DNA of 64,000 nucleotides from Planctomycetota bacterium (GTDB lineage: Bacteria > Planctomycetota > PLA2 > JAEUHO01): positions 1 through 64,000 of the forward strand of contig JANQJW010000024.1 in the NCBI GenBank assembly GCA_028281445.1, given 5' to 3'. The position numbers and the translations under genes are program-made. The notes beneath the pieces were generated by a model. It was not told where the DNA came from. It did no database searches and worked only from the letters and a program-made list of their open reading frames with translations. Shown one piece after another: positions 6,409-14,134 of the stretch. Each line of letters opens with the position of its first letter. Positions within the stretch are counted from its first letter, which is position 1.

Positions 6409-8316
6409 GTGATCCACGCGACGGACCTATCCGCGGTCGGAAGCGCTGCCCTCGGTCTCGTGCAGCGCCGTTTTCCCGTGCATCCGTTGCGCCCTGGGAC
6501 AAAGCGTCCGGCTACTTCACATGGCTTCAAGGATGCGACGCTCGATCCCGAGCAGATAAGGCGCTGGTGGACCTACAACCCCGACTACGGAATCGGAATC
6601 GCCACAGGGCACGGCTTCTGGGTCTTAGACGAAGACGAGCCTGGAGCAACGGACGGTCTTGAGCTGCCTGAGACGCTAGCCGCCCGGACTCCTTCCGGGG
6701 GCCGGCATTTCTACTTCCTGGGCTCAGACGTCAAGTGCACCGCTCGACGCATTCCCGGCTGCGATACGAAGGGTTGGGGCGGATACGTCGTCGCCCCGCC
6801 TACGCCCGGGTACGAGTGGCTAGCGGACTTCGAGTCCATCTGTGAGCCGCCGGAGAATCTCGTTGCGCTCTTGAGTCGCAAGGACCGCCCAGAGAAGAAC
6901 GGCGCTCCACTTGAGCCTGCATCACTCCCGTATGCACACGTCGCACGCGACGGGGAACTGGCCATGGTCCGCACTGCGGAACCCGGCTCGAGAAACACCA
7001 CACTCAACAAGGCGGCCTTCAGCTTGGGCCAGCTTTCGCCGCCGCTAGAGCCTGAGACGACAATGCAGGCTTTGATCGGTGCTGGGATGGATACCGGTCT
7101 GTCGGAGCGAGAGGCCACGAAGACAGCTCTAAGCGGGTTCGAGGCGGGGCAGCAATCGCCGCGACAATGCCCGGCAGGCACACCGACAAGTGCCGGCAGC
7201 TCTAGCGTAATCCTCACTCGCATGAGCGATGTCGAGCGCGAGGATGTCGAGTTCCTCTGGGAGCCTTACCTGCCCAAGGGGAAGCTGGTTCTCTTCGAGG
7301 GCGATCCAGGTTGCTTCAAGACGTTCGGTGCGCTCGATGTGGCCGCTCGCATCACTACGGGCCGAGCCATGCCGGGGGCGGACCACGGTGCCGAGCCCGC
7401 GAATGTGATCTACATGACCGCCGAAGACGGACTCGCTGACACCATTCGAGGGCGCCTTGATGACGCAGGGGCTGACCCAGCCCGGGTATACGCACTGGAG
7501 GGGCTTAAGACCACGGATCCAAAGACGGGCCGCCAGAGAGAAGTTCCTATCACGCTCCAGAACGTCGCTGAGCTGCGCGAAGCCATGCGGCGAGTTCGAC
7601 CCGCCATGGTTGTCGTGGATCCGCTGCAGGCGTACCTGGGATCCGACATGGACTACTACCGGGCGAATGAGGTGCGGCCTGTCCTCGCGGAATGTGCGAA
7701 GCTGGCGCAGGAGTTCGGTTGCGTCTTCGTGCTGATCCGGCACATCACGAAGAGCGCGAAGGACAAAGCAATCCACCGCGGCATGGGGTCCATCGACTTC
7801 AGTGCGGCCGCTCGCTCTGTGGTCCTGTTCGGCGCCGACCCAGCTGATGAGACTGCGCGCGTCATGGCTCACGTCAAGAGTAGCCTCGCGGCATTCGGAC
7901 AATCCCGCCTCTTCACCATGGAGGACCTCGGCCGTCGGAGAGTGCGCCTTCGGTGGGAGGGCACGACCCCACTCCGCGCGGCCGACCTGCTGGGACCCGA
8001 GAGGCGTACGCGCGCCACCCCCAAGCTCGATCGCGCGAAGGCTCTGTTGACCCAGGGGCTTGCAAGCGGTCCGCGCCCCACATCAGTCGTTCTCGACATC
8101 GCCGAAGGCCTTGGGATCAGCGAACGCACCCTGAAACGCGCGCAGAGAGAGTTGGAAGTCGTCTCCGAGCGGGTGGGATCCGTCGGCCAAGAGGGCAGTT
8201 GGCAGCTCCGTTTGCCAGACTTCGAGCCACCTCGCCATATGGACATGGCAGATGGCAGCCTTAGCGAGGCACTGCCTAAGGATGCCAACAAGCCAATCAG
8301 AGGAGAGGCCAAGTAA
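6409..8316 (+). CDS. Primase-polymerase fused to a RepA-like AAA ATPase
   Basis: A 635-residue replication protein of the kind found on plasmids, prophages and satellites. The N-terminal ~160 residues are a bifunctional primase/polymerase domain: the metal-binding motif is LDED (D74, D76), the SGGRHFY motif is at 97-102, and GWGGYVVAPP follows. The second part, about residues 280-530, is a RepA/RecA-like ATPase (AAA_25 type): Walker A is GDPGCFKT (298-305) and Walker B VVVDP (D404). The Walker A has Phe where Gly is usual. A C-terminal HTH-like segment (GISERTLKRAQREL) is visible near 580. Start is GTG 6409, close behind the excisionase stop. Confidence 0.85.
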   Translation: MIHATDLSAVGSAALGLVQRRFPVHPLRPGTKRPATSHGFKDATLDPEQIRRWWTYNPDYGIGIATGHGFWVLDEDEPGATDGLELPETLAARTPSGGRHFYFLGSDVKCTARRIPGCDTKGWGGYVVAPPTPGYEWLADFESICEPPENLVALLSRKDRPEKNGAPLEPASLPYAHVARDGELAMVRTAEPGSRNTTLNKAAFSLGQLSPPLEPETTMQALIGAGMDTGLSEREATKTALSGFEAGQQSPRQCPAGTPTSAGSSSVILTRMSDVEREDVEFLWEPYLPKGKLVLFEGDPGCFKTFGALDVAARITTGRAMPGADHGAEPANVIYMTAEDGLADTIRGRLDDAGADPARVYALEGLKTTDPKTGRQREVPITLQNVAELREAMRRVRPAMVVVDPLQAYLGSDMDYYRANEVRPVLAECAKLAQEFGCVFVLIRHITKSAKDKAIHRGMGSIDFSAAARSVVLFGADPADETARVMAHVKSSLAAFGQSRLFTMEDLGRRRVRLRWEGTTPLRAADLLGPERRTRATPKLDRAKALLTQGLASGPRPTSVVLDIAEGLGISERTLKRAQRELEVVSERVGSVGQEGSWQLRLPDFEPPRHMDMADGSLSEALPKDANKPIRGEAK

Positions 8317-8400
8317 TGGACGTTTCATCTAAGGATGCCACGAAGACATGTATGTAGGGCAGAGAAGGCGTGGCTGGCAGTCTGACGAACTTGGCAGTCT
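8246..8400 (+). repeat. Short direct repeats at the end of and after the primase gene
   Basis: CTAAGGATGCCA occurs at 8276-8287 and 8329-8340. TGGCAGTCT occurs at 8375-8383 and 8392-8400, and the shorter TGGCAG also at 8246 and 8253. The cluster flanks the stop of the primase-polymerase gene, a common site for the origin of replication in plasmids and satellites. Whether they are iterons bound by the replication protein is an inference. Confidence 0.35.
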
Positions 8401-8415
8401 TAGGGCAGGTATGCA

Positions 8416-8931
8416 GTGAGCCGGCCCTCGACATACGACCGCGCAGGCGCCGAGCTGGTCCTAGCGGCCTACGCCAGTGCCAAGTTCACCCTGGCCGAGG
8501 CGACCGAAGCGCAGGGGATCAAGGTGCGGACGTGGCACGCTTGGGTCCGAGATGATCGGGACGGGCTGGCGCGTAGCTATCAGATCGCCCGGGAGATGCG
8601 CGCGACTGCTCTCGAAGACGAGATCCTGGAAATTGCCGACGACGGCAGGAACGACTGGATCGAGCGAAGGAGTAAGAAGGGCAATGCATATCGTTCGGTC
8701 GATCACGAAAGCGTGCAGCGGTCGAAGTTGCGCGTGGATGCAAGGAAGTACCTGCTGAGCGTCATGAACCCGAGGGTGTACGGTCCGCGCCAGGAGATCG
8801 AGCTTACCCCCGGAGAGATCGTATTGGATGCCGCGTCGATCCTCCCCGATGCAGAGCCTCCGGAGGAGAACCTGACGCTGAAGGGACCTGCGCGACCGCG
8901 GTTGCCGAGCGGTACCGAGGACGCTAGGTGA
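8416..8931 (+). CDS. Phage terminase small-subunit-like protein
   Basis: A 171-residue protein. The first ~60 residues have a helix-turn-helix with GIKVRTWHAWVRD, and the middle reads AREMRATALEDEILEIADD followed by a DHESVQRSKLRVDARKYLL segment ending in YGPR. This is the pattern of small terminase subunits that recognise phage DNA for packaging. The C-terminal tail is acidic and proline-rich. Start is GTG 8416; the ATG six bases before it is blocked by a stop. No large terminase, portal or capsid gene follows. In phage satellites such a subunit redirects a helper phage's packaging machine to satellite DNA, which is the inferred role here. Confidence 0.75.
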   Translation: MSRPSTYDRAGAELVLAAYASAKFTLAEATEAQGIKVRTWHAWVRDDRDGLARSYQIAREMRATALEDEILEIADDGRNDWIERRSKKGNAYRSVDHESVQRSKLRVDARKYLLSVMNPRVYGPRQEIELTPGEIVLDAASILPDAEPPEENLTLKGPARPRLPSGTEDAR

Positions 8932-9099
8932 GACCCCTTGGCACCCAATCCCAGGTGAGTTTCGCCTCATCTTCGCGCGGGCGCGTGCGCGCGCGATGCA
9001 ACACGACCGCCTCTGGACCTGACGCATGAGACGTAGCTGGCACCGAGATGCAGGAAGGCGCCATTCGTGGCAACCATGGCTCTCGGAGTACGACATTCG

Positions 9100-9117
9100 T
9101 GCTACTATCTTGCTACT
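9100..9117 (+). promoter_or_regulatory. Direct repeats upstream of the RHH gene, candidate operator
   Basis: TGCTACT is present at 9100-9106 and again at 9111-9117, exactly 11 bases apart, one helical turn, just before the RHH gene's ribosome-binding site. Ribbon-helix-helix repressors commonly bind such tandem half-sites. Autoregulation of the rhh-int pair is inferred. Confidence 0.4.
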
Positions 9118-9133
9118 TATGAGGGAGAGCCGA

Positions 9134-9337
9134 ATGCAAGAGGTCCCGACCAGTATCCGACTGCCTGCGTCCTTTCTGGAGAGGGCAGAGGCACTAGTTC
9201 CGAAGCTGAACAAGCTCGCCGACTACGAGGCATTGGGTCGCGTCACACGGCACAAAGTGCTGCGGCTTGCCGTGGCCAGGGGTCTCGAAGCAATCGAGCG
9301 CAAGTTGCAGCGTAGGAGTGCAAGGAGAAACAAGTGA
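9134..9337 (+). CDS. Ribbon-helix-helix type regulator
   Basis: A 67-residue basic protein. VPTSIRLP forms the short beta-strand of a CopG/Arc-type fold, followed by FLERAEALVPKLNKL and RHKVLRLAVARGLEAIERKL as the two helices. The start chosen is ATG 9134, preceded by GAGGGAGA; longer starts to 9026 have no such site. Its stop overlaps the integrase GTG by 4 bases, so the two proteins are translationally coupled. It probably represses its own promoter and thereby the integrase, using the direct repeats at 9100-9117. Confidence 0.7.
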   Translation: MQEVPTSIRLPASFLERAEALVPKLNKLADYEALGRVTRHKVLRLAVARGLEAIERKLQRRSARRNK

Positions 9338-10746
9338 AGCTGTATCGACGCACATACCGGGGGCCTCGCGGCGGCCAGCGAACCTGCAAGACCTGGTCAT
9401 GTGAGTTCTTCGTCGATGGCACGAGACACAGACACTCGCTCAAGACTCGCGACCACCGAGCCGCGGAACTGAAGGCGGCGGAGTTGCAGCGCAAGGCCGA
9501 ACTGCGGGCCGCGGGAGTCAGCGATCCCTACGAGGATCAAGTGTCTCGCCCCTTGGATATCCACCTTGAGGAGTTCGAGACGACCCTCCGTGCTCGTGGC
9601 TGCGTTGAGCAGTACGTCCGAGATCGCATGGCCTGCCTTCAGGAGTTCATCGAGGCGACCAAGCCGTTGGATATTTGCCGGCTCGACGCCGCTGCTGCGA
9701 GCAAGTGGCTGAAGGAGGTCCGTGCCGCGCGGGGGCTCTCTGCTAGGACGATCAACCGTCGCTATCAGTCCATCCGGCAGTTCGCCAAGTGGCTCGTAGA
9801 CACGCGGCGGCTTGGTACGGATCCCTTTGAGACCCTGAAGCCTCTGAACGAGAAGGCAGACCGCCGTCACGTTCGTAGGGCTCTCACTGCGAAGGACCTG
9901 GGCCGTTTGATCCAGGCTGCCGCTCAGAGGCCGCTTGAGGCCGCAAGAGCGCAGCGCAAGACGAAGGGCGTCACCGATGCCGAGGCGGTCCGGCTAACGG
10001 CGGTCGGCCGGACACGAGCCCTTGCGTACGCCCTGGCTGCCGGAACGGGGCTGCGGCGTGGCGAACTGAAGCGACTGCGGTGGCGCGACGTGGACGTCGA
10101 CACCGCTCAAGTCACGGTGCCCGCTGCTTCCGCCAAGAGTCGCAGGGACCAGTCAGTCCCGCTGCGCGCCGATCTGGTGGGGGCTCTCCAGGCTTACAGG
10201 CCTTCGGAGGCCAAGTCCTCGGAGACTGTCTTCGCGAAGCGCAGCTTCCCGTCACTTCGGGCTTTCAAGCGCGACCTCGTGGCGGCCGGTTTGGCGACCG
10301 TGGAGCGCAAGAAGCGCGACGAGAATGGCAGGAAGTACAAGCAGCCGCGTGAGGTGTTCGATACGGCGGACGAAGACGGCCGCGTGATCGACTTTCACAG
10401 CTTGCGCTACACGTTTGTGACGGCGCTTGCTCAGGCCGGCGTCCACCCTCGGACGGCTCAGGCCCTTGCGCGTCACGCCAAGATCGAGACCACGATGGAG
10501 ACGTACACAGACCTTCGGCTCCTCGATCTACAGGGCGCCGTCGAGCAGCTCGCGCTCCCCACTGTGACGCCCACTGTGACGGTCGGGGAGCATTCGAGTG
10601 CATCTGGTCGCACTAACGAACCCCAAGTCGGCGAAGAGGCAAGCGGCCGCAAACCCAGCAAGAAAGCGCAACGAACGGCAATGAACGGTGGTGGGCGTTA
10701 CTGGACTCGAACCAGTGACCCCCAGCTTGTCGAGCTGGTGCTCTAG
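9334..10746 (+). CDS. Site-specific tyrosine recombinase (integrase) of the element
   Basis: A 470-residue integrase. Residues about 70-170 are a SAM-like core-binding domain and 183-400 the catalytic domain. The active-site residues are visible: R241 in TGLRRGEL, K268, H355 and R358 in FHSLR, H381 in ARHAK, and the nucleophile Y391 in METYTD. The N-terminal 60 residues are an arm-binding region with aromatic strands. After ~405 the protein has a long low-complexity tail; the last ~16 residues and the stop are encoded by the antisense strand of the tRNA-Val gene. Integration into that tRNA is therefore expected. Start GTG 9334 is coupled to the upstream RHH gene. Confidence 0.93.
   Translation: MKLYRRTYRGPRGGQRTCKTWSCEFFVDGTRHRHSLKTRDHRAAELKAAELQRKAELRAAGVSDPYEDQVSRPLDIHLEEFETTLRARGCVEQYVRDRMACLQEFIEATKPLDICRLDAAAASKWLKEVRAARGLSARTINRRYQSIRQFAKWLVDTRRLGTDPFETLKPLNEKADRRHVRRALTAKDLGRLIQAAAQRPLEAARAQRKTKGVTDAEAVRLTAVGRTRALAYALAAGTGLRRGELKRLRWRDVDVDTAQVTVPAASAKSRRDQSVPLRADLVGALQAYRPSEAKSSETVFAKRSFPSLRAFKRDLVAAGLATVERKKRDENGRKYKQPREVFDTADEDGRVIDFHSLRYTFVTALAQAGVHPRTAQALARHAKIETTMETYTDLRLLDLQGAVEQLALPTVTPTVTVGEHSSASGRTNEPQVGEEASGRKPSKKAQRTAMNGGGRYWTRTSDPQLVELVL
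10689..10746. other. Predicted attachment site: integrase 3' end overlapping tRNA-Val
   Basis: The integrase frame runs 58 bases into the tRNA gene from its 3' (CCA) end and stops at a TAG in the D-arm region. Tyrosine integrases next to a tRNA use a core within its 3' half, so the crossover is probably here. The exact core cannot be set without the other junction. Confidence 0.6.
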
Positions 10747-10765
10747 CCAACTGAGCTAAACGCCC
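10689..10765 (-). tRNA. tRNA-Val (anticodon GAC), CCA encoded
   Basis: A full cloverleaf is present on the minus strand: acceptor GGGCGTT/AACGCCC, D-arm GCTC/GAGC, anticodon arm CCAGC/GCTGG around loop TCGACAA, T-arm ACTGG/CCAGT with loop TTCGAGT, discriminator A and encoded CCA. The anticodon at 34-36 is GAC. Position 33 is C instead of the near-universal U. It serves as the integration site of the element to its left. Confidence 0.93.
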
Positions 10766-10781
10766 CCGTAGAGGAACGAAC

Positions 10782-10810
10782 GGTATACCAGGGCCGCCGG
10801 AGGCGCCCAA
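10782..10810 (-). promoter_or_regulatory. Sigma-70-type promoter for tRNA-Val
   Basis: On the minus strand TTGGGC (-35) and TATACC (-10) are separated by exactly 17 bases. The -10 box ends 17 bases before the mature 5' end of the tRNA. Confidence 0.6.
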
Positions 10811-10831
10811 TCCGTTTGCAGGGCCCAGAAA

Positions 10832-12899
10832 CTAGGGCGGCGTGCGGTTGATCACCGCGTCCTGCGGCCCGTTCGTGGAGTGATCCCAGACCACGTAGAC
10901 GTAGTTCGGCGTGCACGCGATCTTCTGGCTCCCACCCGAGGGCTGGAGGCCCGCACTGAGGAGGATCGGGGCCGGCATCCACGTCGCCCCCGCATCAAGG
11001 GACGCCGTGAAGTTCGGACCCTCGATGACGGGGTTGTCCTCGTCCCAGGAGATGTAGACCCGGTCGCCGCGACAGCAGATGGCGACATCGTCGGACTCGT
11101 CCGCGCCCGGCGCGTCGCCGATGTCGATCCGGGTGTCGACCGGGAGCCAGGTCGCCCCGCCGTCGAGCGAGCGGTTGAAGTAGACGTCATCGTCGCCGTT
11201 CCGATCGTCCGCGTAGGCCACGAACACACGCGCATCCTCGCAGCAGATAGCAACGTCGCTCGCCTCGCCGACACCCGGTGGCGTGCCGAGGTTGATGCGC
11301 TGATCCGGAGCGAAGTTCTGACCGGCGTCGCTCGAGGAGGCGACATAGACGTCATCGTCGCCGCTACGCTCGTCGCGGAATGCACAGTGCACGCGGTTGC
11401 CGCGGCAGCAGAGGACCGGGTCATACGACCAGTTGGCGCCCGCCGGGTCCGTGACGTCCAGACGGGTGTCGATCCCCTGCCACGTGACTCCGTTGTCCAG
11501 CGAGCGGTTCGTGTAGATGTCCTTGTTTCCGTTGCGGGCGTCCTCCCAGGCGAGGTGGAACCGGGATCCCACGCAGCAGATCGAGACATTCTCCGCGTTC
11601 AAGCCAGCCGGCGCGTTGTCCACGCGTTGGGCCGCGGCCAGCCACGATCCGCCGGCGTTCGCCGATCGATTGATGAAGATGTCGTTGTCGCCGGCGCGGG
11701 TGTCGAACCACGCGACCACGACATTGTCGCCGTGGCAGCAGAGGACCGGGAGGCCGGTGTTCGTGCTGTTGGCTGCCACCCCCGTGTTGACCCGTGTGGC
11801 GGCTACCTGCCAGGTAAGGCCTCCGTCCGTGGAACGATTGAAGTAAACGTCTTCGTTGCTGGTTGCGTCGTAGTCGCGCTCCCAGGCGACGTAGACGTTG
11901 TTGCCGCTGCAACAGACAACGGGGTTGCGGTCCTCCAGCGTCTGCGGACCCGCGTCCAGAAGCACGTCGGCAGGCATCCACGTTGTGCCGCCGTCCGTCG
12001 ACCGGTTGTAGAAGACGCGGCTCTCGCCCAGACGGTCGTCGGAGTACACGACGTGGACCGTGGTGCCCTTGGCCACGAAGCAGACATCCCTCGTGGCCGC
12101 GTTGAGGCCCGGCGGGTTGGGCTGGGAGACGCGAACGTCGTTGGCGAACCAGTTCGCGCCGCCGTTGCCGCTGGCGTTGATCTGGACCTGGGCTCGGTTG
12201 GGCCCGTCCCGCTCGTCCGTGTATAGCGCGTAGATCTCCGCCGCGTCGCAGCAGACTGCCGTGTTCTGCACGCTCACCGCGCCGCCGGCGATGTCGAGTC
12301 GCACATCCGCACCCCAGTTTGCGCCGCCGTTGATCGAGCGGCTGGCCCACACGTCGAATGTGCCCGATCGATCGTCAATGAAGACGCAGTTGAGGATGTT
12401 GCCGTTGCAGCAGATGAAGGGCGAGCTCGAGACGTCGCCGGCCGCGCCGCTATCGACGCGCACCTGGTTGGCGAGCCACGTGGTCCCGCCGTCCGTGGAG
12501 CGGTTGAAGTAGTAGTTGCCACTCAGTCCCTGCGTCTCGACCCAGACCACGTAGATGTTCGTGCCCTGGCAGCAGATCGCGGGGCGTACGGCACGCACGG
12601 TGCCTGCCTGCGTACCCGTGTCGATGCGTATTGCTGGCCTGCCAGGTCGAGCCGCCGTTCGTCGAGCGGTTGAAGAACAGGTCGCTCCGGCCGTTGCGGT
12701 AGTCCTCCCACACGGCGTAGATCGTCGTGCCGTTGCAGCACGCGGCGGGCAACTGAGCCCGGCCGAAGCTCGCAGGCATCGACTGGTCGATGCGGACCTC
12801 CGCTGGGAGGAAGTTGGCCAGGAACGTGGGGCCGCCCGGCGTGCCACCGCCTCCGCACCCGGCCGCCGTGCCCATCAGGATCACGCCCAGACCCGCCAC
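10832..12899 (-). CDS. BNR/sialidase-like repeat lipoprotein, frameshifted
   Basis: The encoded product would be about 690 residues: a lipoprotein-type N-terminus (LGVILMGTAAGC) followed by about 12 repeats of ~55-60 residues, each with an xxCCxG-xxVYxxW-xDxR strand set and an FNRSTDGGxTW Asp-box. Such BNR repeats build beta-propellers in exported proteins. The reading frame is broken near 12637-12649: the N-terminal frame (12899 down to ASNT) must shift to the frame of IRIDTG, equal to one extra or two missing bases. Also, ATG at 12931 reads Met-Ala-Lys then TGA, so only GTG 12899 is usable. Either sequencing errors or a decaying gene explain this. Function is unknown. Confidence 0.75.
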
Positions 12900-13114
12900 A
12901 CCGACAACGACCGTAATTCACTTCGCCATCGCAACCTCCAACCGCAGAGAATAGCAATTTGACGCCTCTCCCGGAGGAGGCCGGGCGTTGTGGGCGCCCT
13001 CGGGACTTGTCGTCCCAGACCGCGACCACAGGCCGCCGGCGGGGTTCCAGTCCGCAAGTGACGGTCCCGAGGCGGGTAGACTCGGGCTGTGCACCCACAC
13101 CGAAGGATGGCGCC

Positions 13115-13891
13115 ATGAAGCTCGGACCCTATCTGCTGATCAACCTGCTCATGGTGGGCGGCGGCATCTTCATCTACGACAACCTCAAGAGCGACACCGG
13201 CAGCGGCTCCGATGCCCCCGTCTACGACCCGCTCACCGCCGAGGCGCCGTCCCGCGACGAGCCCACGCCCGCCCCCGAGCCCATGGAGCTCGACGGGGGT
13301 GCCAACGACGTCACCAACCGCGACAACACCCGGCGGATCAACTCCCTCGAACGCACCATCGCCGACCTGCGCGAAGAGCTTCGCAGTCTCAAGGGCTCGA
13401 ATGGGGGCGGCACCACGACCTCCGGCAACGGGGTCATGCCCTCCATGGCGTCTTCCGACCTCGTCGACGAAGAGAACCCCGTCTTCGACGACGGCACGCT
13501 CAGCACGATCTCCGCCTACCTCGATGAGATCAACCGCCGCAAGAACGAGGAACGGCAGATGCGGCGCATCGAGACGGAGCTCGAGCGCAAGGACATCGAC
13601 CTCAGCGAGTCCCAGAAGGAAAGCGTCGTGAAAGAGACCCTGGCCTACCAGGCCAAGGCCCGAGACCTGCTCCGCAAGCAGTTCTCCCGCGACGAGGCCG
13701 GCCGTGAAGAACGTCGTCAGGCCTTCCAGGGCCTCCAGGACGAGTACGCCTCCGTCATCAAGAGCCTCGTCCCCGAGCAGCAGGCCGACCAGATCCTCGA
13801 CAGCCGTCTCGGCCGCGGGATGGGCTTCTTCGGCAACTTCGGCGGCGGTGGCAACAACCGGGGGGGGATGCGGCGCGGCCGCAACCGCTAG
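13115..13891 (+). CDS. Hypothetical membrane-anchored coiled-coil protein
   Basis: A 258-residue protein starting at ATG 13115 with AAGGA upstream. Residues 5-22 (PYLLINLLMVGGGIFIYD) are one membrane segment. A proline- and acid-rich linker follows, then a coiled coil with INSLERTIADLREELRSLK, a Gly/Thr spacer, a long charged helical region (about 135-230) and a glycine- and arginine-rich tail (GGGGNNRGGMRRGRNR). No enzyme motif is seen. The layout suits an inner-membrane-anchored periplasmic protein. It diverges from the BNR lipoprotein gene. Confidence 0.7.
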   Translation: MKLGPYLLINLLMVGGGIFIYDNLKSDTGSGSDAPVYDPLTAEAPSRDEPTPAPEPMELDGGANDVTNRDNTRRINSLERTIADLREELRSLKGSNGGGTTTSGNGVMPSMASSDLVDEENPVFDDGTLSTISAYLDEINRRKNEERQMRRIETELERKDIDLSESQKESVVKETLAYQAKARDLLRKQFSRDEAGREERRQAFQGLQDEYASVIKSLVPEQQADQILDSRLGRGMGFFGNFGGGGNNRGGMRRGRNR

Positions 13892-14134
13892 AACCTCGGC
13901 TGCGCCCGGCGATCCCCTCGCTGCGCCGGGCCCCGACTCGGAACCCGGTCCTCGACGTGCTACCAGCACGCCTGCGGCCGGAACCGCTCGTCATGCCTCC
14001 GGCTCGCTTCGGTCTCCCCGGGCTCGCGACGAGGTTCACGAGCCCATACATCCCAGGGGGCTGCCCATCCGTGCCCGTAGCGCCGGGCAGACCTATACTT
14101 CCGCGGCGTGACTTGACGCCCCGGGAGGCAACCC

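Larger units (their letters stand above)
1..10765. mobile_element. Integrative element at tRNA-Val, phage-satellite-like, left end outside or unseen
   Basis: The block between the window start and the tRNA-Val gene holds, from right to left, a tyrosine integrase abutting the tRNA, a small RHH regulator, a terminase-small-subunit-like gene, a primase-polymerase/ATPase, an excisionase-like HTH protein, an HNH nuclease with a D12 methyltransferase, and a TIR effector. This is the gene kit of phage satellites (PICI-like), with no structural virion genes. Its base and codon composition is less G/C-biased than the rest, and the REP family found elsewhere is absent. I found no second copy of the tRNA 3' end on the left, so the left attachment site is probably beyond base 1. 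Confidence 0.75.

Noticed and set aside
8931-9134. A terminase large-subunit start after the small-subunit-like gene
   Set aside because: Short open stretches exist but all end within about 35 codons; no large-subunit motif is present.
10880-12226. A 448-codon plus-strand frame opposite the BNR gene
   Set aside because: The minus strand has clear repeats and Asp-boxes; the plus frame is an Arg/Asp/Val-rich shadow.
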